This document shows positions 6,846-9,762 of a DNA stretch of 9,762 nt, piece after piece (the first letter of the stretch is position 1; the number at the start of each line of letters is the position of its first letter). Below the pieces are notes generated by a model, which was not told where the DNA came from, did no database searches, and worked only from the letters and a program-made list of their open reading frames with translations. Made by a program: the position numbers and the translations under genes. Source of the DNA: Verrucomicrobiota bacterium (lineage in GTDB: Bacteria > Verrucomicrobiota > Verrucomicrobiia > Limisphaerales > AV2); NCBI GenBank assembly GCA_003218935.1, contig QHPA01000208.1, forward strand, positions 1 through 9,762, written 5' to 3'.

Positions 6846-7481
6846 ATGCCGACCGCGTGCGATTGGCCGGCTGCGGACGGAGCGCCGCTTTCGGGCTTCG
6901 GCCTGCGGATTTCGGATTTCCTGAAACCTCAGGCTTTCGAGGAACTGGTGAACAAATACAGGCAACCCGTGATGAACCTCGTTTACCGCGCGCTCGGCGA
7001 CGCCACCGAAGCCGAGGACCTCGCCCAAAACGTCTTTGTGCAGGTTTACAAATCGGCCGACCGCTACAAAGTCTCCGCGAAGTTTACGACCTGGCTCTTT
7101 ACCATCGCGCGCAATTTATGCCTGAACGAAATCCGCCGGCGCTCGCGGCATCCCACCGATTCGTTCGAGGCGCCGCATCCCGAGCACGAAGGCCAGCCCC
7201 TGCGCCAGTTTGAGGACGCTAAAACCTTTTCGCCGCCGGACGCGCTGCTCCACCGGGAGCTCGAACACAAGATTCAACAGGCGTTGTCGGAACTGCCGGA
7301 GAATCAGCGCCTGGCCGTTCTGCTTTGCCGTCAGGATGAGCTTTCCTACGAGGACATCGCTAAAGTGCTTGGCTGCTCGCTTTCCGCCACCAAGTCGCTT
7401 ATTCACCGTGGCCGGGAGACCTTGAAGCAAAAGTTGAAGCCATACTTGCGGAGTGGCGTGTGGAAAATTTCCGGGAAATGA
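6846..7481 (+). CDS. ECF-type RNA polymerase sigma factor (sigma-70 family)
   Basis: This 211-residue protein has the two-domain layout of extracytoplasmic function sigma factors, which direct RNA polymerase to a small regulon. Region 2 spans about 30-99: AFEELVNKYRQPVMNLVYRAL, then the polymerase-binding DATEAEDLAQNVFVQVYK (52-69), then the -10-binding KFTTWLFTIARNLCLNEIRRR (79-99). A variable linker follows, then region 4 at about 140-197: ALSELPENQRLAVLL and the helix-turn-helix ELSYEDIAKVLGCSLSATKSLIHRGRETLKQKL. ATG 6846 was chosen; GTG 6750 and ATG 6762 are in frame but lie inside a hairpin and would add residues unlike the family. Even from 6846 the first about 29 residues lack the usual D-x-E-L-...-G-D lead-in. 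The putative anti-sigma gene follows 44 nt downstream, and a DUF3106-like gene after that, so the three are probably one operon. Confidence in the family is high, in the start moderate. Confidence 0.92.
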   Translation: MPTACDWPAADGAPLSGFGLRISDFLKPQAFEELVNKYRQPVMNLVYRALGDATEAEDLAQNVFVQVYKSADRYKVSAKFTTWLFTIARNLCLNEIRRRSRHPTDSFEAPHPEHEGQPLRQFEDAKTFSPPDALLHRELEHKIQQALSELPENQRLAVLLCRQDELSYEDIAKVLGCSLSATKSLIHRGRETLKQKLKPYLRSGVWKISGK

Positions 7482-7508
7482 CCGCAACTTTGTCCCACCT
7501 GCGGTTTT
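7481..7508 (+). terminator. Weak hairpin plus T-run between sigma factor and anti-sigma genes
   Basis: ACCGCA (7481-7486) pairs with TGCGGT (7500-7505), followed by TTT; with CCGCA/TGCGG as the stem the tract is TTTT. The loop is 13 nt, which makes the structure weak. It starts on the last base of the sigma factor stop codon. It may act as an attenuator that sets the ratio of sigma factor to anti-sigma factor, or be chance. Confidence 0.25.
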
Positions 7509-7525
7509 AGCAGCAAGCACAGGAT

Positions 7526-8059
7526 ATGAGCGATGCTGAATTCAATCTACTCCTCGAAAACGCAACGCGCCGCAAACTGACAGATGGCGAAGAGGCGCGG
7601 TTGCGCGCGCACCTCGCCTCCGACCCATCGGCGAACGCAGTCTGGGAAGAGGAAATGGCGCTGAGCCAGTTGCTTCACCGGCTGCCGGACGCGCCGCTGG
7701 CCACGAATTTCGCCGCGCAGGTCCTCGAAGCGGTCGAACGCGAAGAACGGCGACACCGGCACACCCCCCGAATCTTCCGCCGGCTCGGACTGCGCCGCCC
7801 GGCTCAACAGTTCGCCGCCGCGTGCCTGCTCCTCGTCGTCCTGGCGTCAAGCTATTGGCAATACCGAACCGTCCAGCGCGAGAGGATGGCGCTGGCGCTG
7901 GCGAACGTTGCTCGCAGCGTGGAGACCGTTTCTCAAGTTGCCTCGCTGCCGCCGGCAGAGATGTGGAACGACTACGAGTTTATCAGCCGCCTCCGCCAGA
8001 CGCGGCCGGAGGCGGATGAAAAGCTGCTTAAGGTGTTGAAGGAAGTGGCCATGAAATGA
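7526..8059 (+). CDS. Putative membrane anti-sigma factor
   Basis: A 177-residue protein without a recognised zinc-binding anti-sigma motif, called from context and topology. Residues 1-57 (LLLENATRRKLTDGEEARLRAHLASDP, then EEEMALSQLLHRLPDAP) form an acidic helical cytoplasmic domain of the kind in anti-sigma factors: the 'L-T-x-x-E-x-x-x-L-x-x-H-L-x-x-D-P' pattern resembles the N-terminal helix of those proteins but lacks the H-x3-C-x2-C metal site. A basic stretch (74-92, ERRHRHTPRIFRRLGLRR) precedes one membrane helix at about 95-112 (QFAAACLLLVVLASSYW), leaving about 65 residues outside, ending in a charged helix. It starts 44 nt after the sigma factor stop; AGGA lies only 1 nt before the ATG, too close to be a normal ribosome site. 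Its stop overlaps the next gene's start (ATGA). A general membrane accessory protein is the alternative. Confidence 0.7.
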   Translation: MSDAEFNLLLENATRRKLTDGEEARLRAHLASDPSANAVWEEEMALSQLLHRLPDAPLATNFAAQVLEAVEREERRHRHTPRIFRRLGLRRPAQQFAAACLLLVVLASSYWQYRTVQRERMALALANVARSVETVSQVASLPPAEMWNDYEFISRLRQTRPEADEKLLKVLKEVAMK

Positions 8060-9045
8060 CGGTCCTTCCCATGCGTGCGCGGCGTTATCTTGCCTCTCTG
8101 TTTTGCTTCGGCGTCGGATGCGCAGTCGTTGTCGTCCAACCGCCGGACGCCGGCGCGGCGCCGACGAATGCTTCAGCGGGCACACGACTGCCGCCGTTGC
8201 CGCCTCCGCCCATCGCTTACTTTCGCCAATTACTCGGGTTGAGGCAGGTGGACCTGGACAAAACGCTGGCGGGCATCGCCGAGCCGATCCGGACAAATTT
8301 GCAGGCAAAGTTGCGCGAGTACTCCGCATTGACCGCGGACGAACGCGAGGCGCGCCTCCAGGCCACCGAACTGCAATGGTATGTGGCGCCGCTGATGAGA
8401 ACAGCGCCAACCAACCGCGTCGCGCAACTGGCCCTCATCCCGGACGAATACCGAACGACCGTCAAGGAGTGGCTGGAGCAATGGGACTCCCTTCCGCCTG
8501 ACGCGCAAAAAGACTTCCTGCGGATCCAGTCCGCGTCGGCGTCGGAACGCGAAGACACCTGGCGGGGCCTTCTACCCGAACAACGGGAGAAGCTGGAAAA
8601 ACAACTGGCCGGGTGGTCGTTGCTGCCCCTTAACCAGCGCCAGCGTATGTACGACAATTTTCAGCGCTACTTCGAGCTGCCGCCAAGGGAGAAGGAAAGA
8701 ACGCTTGGCGCGTTCTCCGAGCCTGAACGACAGGAGATGGAAAGAACCTTGCGGGCTTTCGAAAGACTCCCGCCAGCGCAACGCCTGGCCTGCATTCGTT
8801 CTTTCCAGAAATTCGCCGAAATGGCGCCCAAAGAACGCGCTCAGTTCCTGAAAAATGCCGAACTTTGGAAGAAAATGTCTCCCGGCGACCGCCAGACCTG
8901 GCGAATGCTCGTGACCCAACTGCCCCCGCTGCCTCCTGGTTTCGGAGAGCCACCCTTGCCGCCCGGATTTCGGGAGCAAAAGCCCGGCTCGGCAACGCCG
9001 CCGCTCCCGAACGCGCCAGTCCATTTGACCAATGCCTCGGAGTAA
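8056..9045 (+). CDS. Exported DUF3106-like protein of the sigma factor operon
   Basis: The 329-residue protein has an N-terminal signal peptide (basic RARR at 7-10, hydrophobic 11-27, possible cleavage after A-G-A near 34), a Pro-rich segment LPPLPPPP (45-52), and then repeated helical units of the form L-P-x-x-x-R-x-x-x-x-x-x-F-x-x-F/W-x-x-L/M-x-P-x-E-R: LLPEQREKLEKQLAGWSLLPLNQR (172-195), NFQRYFELPPREKER (201-215), LPPAQRLACIRSFQKFAEMAPKERAQF (238-264) and LWKKMSPGDRQTW (270-282). This repeated 'W/F..L.P..R' pattern is that of DUF3106 proteins, which have no established biochemical function. The C-terminus repeats LPPGFGE / LPPGFRE (292-307). The start overlaps the anti-sigma stop by 4 nt (ATGA), indicating translational coupling, and GAAGGAAG about 10 nt upstream can serve as ribosome site; Met6 (8071) is an alternative start. 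A role as periplasmic partner of the anti-sigma system is inference from the operon alone. Confidence 0.82.
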   Translation: MTVLPMRARRYLASLFCFGVGCAVVVVQPPDAGAAPTNASAGTRLPPLPPPPIAYFRQLLGLRQVDLDKTLAGIAEPIRTNLQAKLREYSALTADEREARLQATELQWYVAPLMRTAPTNRVAQLALIPDEYRTTVKEWLEQWDSLPPDAQKDFLRIQSASASEREDTWRGLLPEQREKLEKQLAGWSLLPLNQRQRMYDNFQRYFELPPREKERTLGAFSEPERQEMERTLRAFERLPPAQRLACIRSFQKFAEMAPKERAQFLKNAELWKKMSPGDRQTWRMLVTQLPPLPPGFGEPPLPPGFREQKPGSATPPLPNAPVHLTNASE

Positions 9046-9077
9046 GCGTCGCTCGAAGCATACGGCGGCATTTGCCG

Positions 9078-9091
9078 TTTGAAATTTCAAA
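9078..9091. promoter_or_regulatory. Perfect AT-rich palindrome upstream of lgt
   Basis: TTTGAAATTTCAAA is a perfect 14-nt palindrome, extended to CCG...CCG with one mismatch per side, and directly preceded by a small hairpin CGGCA-TT-TGCCG (9066-9077). It lies in the 70-nt gap between the DUF3106-like gene and lgt, 24 nt before the lgt start. It could be an operator for a dimeric regulator, a terminator stem without a T-run, or part of a dispersed repeat. Confidence 0.35.
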
Positions 9092-9115
9092 CCGCGAACC
9101 CTAACTTCCCGCGGC

Positions 9116-9762
9116 GTGCACAAAATCGCCTTCCAATTCGGCAGCTTCAACATTTACTGGTATGGGGTTCTCGTTGCGATCGGCATTCTTGTCGGGCTCT
9201 GGACCGCCAGCCGGCGTGCATTGCATGACGGTATCCCGGGCGAAACCATTGTGGACCTCGGCCCGTGGCTGATTCTCGGCACGATCATCGGCGCGCGCGG
9301 TCTTTATGTGATCTCCTACTGGCGCGAAGACTTCGCCGGCAACCCGCTCTGGCAGATGTTGAATATCCGCGGCGGCGGACTGGTCTTCTACGGCGGGCTG
9401 ATCGGCGCGTCGCTTGCCTGCGTCCTTTACGTTCGGTTCAAAAAACTGCCGCTCTGGAAAATCGCCGACATCCTCGCGCCCAGCATTGCACTGGGCCACG
9501 CCTTTGGCCGCATCGGTTGCCTGATGAACGGCTGCTGCTATGGCCGCGTGTGCGATTTGCCGTGGGCGATTCGGTTTCCAAACCAGTCCGAAGTCTGGCG
9601 CCAACATTTGCTGCACCGACTGGTCGGCCAGGATGACCCATCGGCGCCGGTGCATCCAACGCAGCTTTATGAGGCTTCATTGAATCTGGCGCTTTACCTC
9701 CTGCTCGCATGGCTCTACCGCCGGAAACGATTCGACGGCCAAATCTTCGCGCTGTACCTGCT
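9116..9762 (+). CDS. lgt: Prolipoprotein diacylglyceryl transferase Lgt, 5' part (runs off right edge)
   Basis: Lgt transfers a diacylglyceryl group from phosphatidylglycerol to the lipobox cysteine of prolipoproteins, the first step of lipoprotein maturation in the inner membrane. 215 residues are visible of an expected 260-300. Signatures in order: FGSFNIYWYGVLVAIGILVGLW (8-29, first membrane helix), LGTIIGARGLYVI (54-66), RGGGLVFYGGLIGA (85-98), the catalytic segment HAFGRIGCLMNGCCYGR (128-144), and HPTQLYEA (180-187), then another membrane helix (188-201) and the start of a further one at the edge. The catalytic region is the 'GRIGC..GCCYG' subtype, with Cys where E. coli Lgt has Asn146 and Glu151; Arg132 (E. 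coli Arg143) is kept. The start GTG 9116 is chosen because the frame has a TGA at 9080-9082 and no better start; no Shine-Dalgarno is visible. The last codon is incomplete. Confidence 0.95.
   Translation, partial: MHKIAFQFGSFNIYWYGVLVAIGILVGLWTASRRALHDGIPGETIVDLGPWLILGTIIGARGLYVISYWREDFAGNPLWQMLNIRGGGLVFYGGLIGASLACVLYVRFKKLPLWKIADILAPSIALGHAFGRIGCLMNGCCYGRVCDLPWAIRFPNQSEVWRQHLLHRLVGQDDPSAPVHPTQLYEASLNLALYLLLAWLYRRKRFDGQIFALYL

Noticed and set aside
1..9762. CRISPR array, tRNA, rRNA, toxin-antitoxin pair or phage genes
   Set aside because: No regularly spaced direct repeats, no tRNA-like cloverleaf or rRNA core sequence, and no small paired genes or phage proteins were seen on either strand.

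Overview
The window reads as a GC-rich bacterial chromosome segment, most likely from the Verrucomicrobiota (a Pedosphaera/Limisphaerales-like lineage). This placement is inference. It rests on PdxJ, AcpS, GlnD and Lgt sequences that are clearly bacterial but divergent, on a sigma factor / anti-sigma / DUF3106-type gene trio of the kind I associate with that phylum, on weak or absent Shine-Dalgarno sites, and on palindromic repeats between and inside genes. Nothing resembles a phage, plasmid or defence island.

Layout. (1) 1-383, minus strand: 5' part of a VanZ-like membrane protein that leaves the window on the left. (2) 384-640: divergent intergenic region holding a large imperfect inverted repeat (401-528). 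(3) 641-3102, plus: a putative lipoprotein of unknown function followed after 8 nt by pdxJ (vitamin B6 synthesis), whose protein carries about 33 extra residues encoded by hairpin-rich DNA. (4) 3268-3657, plus: acpS (holo-ACP synthase), convergent with (5) 3739-6525, minus: glnD, the bifunctional PII uridylyltransferase/uridylyl-removing enzyme. (6) 6526-6845: divergent intergenic region containing a 98-99 bp MITE/REPIN-like element with terminal inverted repeats and an exact 9-nt flanking direct repeat, then further stem-loops. (7) 6846-9045, plus: ECF-type sigma factor, single-pass putative anti-sigma factor and exported DUF3106-like protein, apparently one operon. (8) 9116-end, plus: 5' part of lgt (prolipoprotein diacylglyceryl transferase), which runs off the right edge.

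The genes are mainly housekeeping (cofactor, lipid and nitrogen control, lipoprotein maturation) plus one envelope-linked regulatory operon. The sigma factor would be held by the membrane protein encoded just downstream. The third gene is translationally coupled (ATGA overlap) and its product is probably periplasmic, so it may sense or execute the response.

The most interesting content is the small repeated-looking DNA. The MITE-like element has two internal hairpins that differ from each other by paired, stem-preserving substitutions. The inverted repeat at 401-528 and the palindrome-rich in-frame insert in pdxJ may belong to other families of small mobile palindromes. No rRNA, tRNA, CRISPR array or complete transposase gene was seen.
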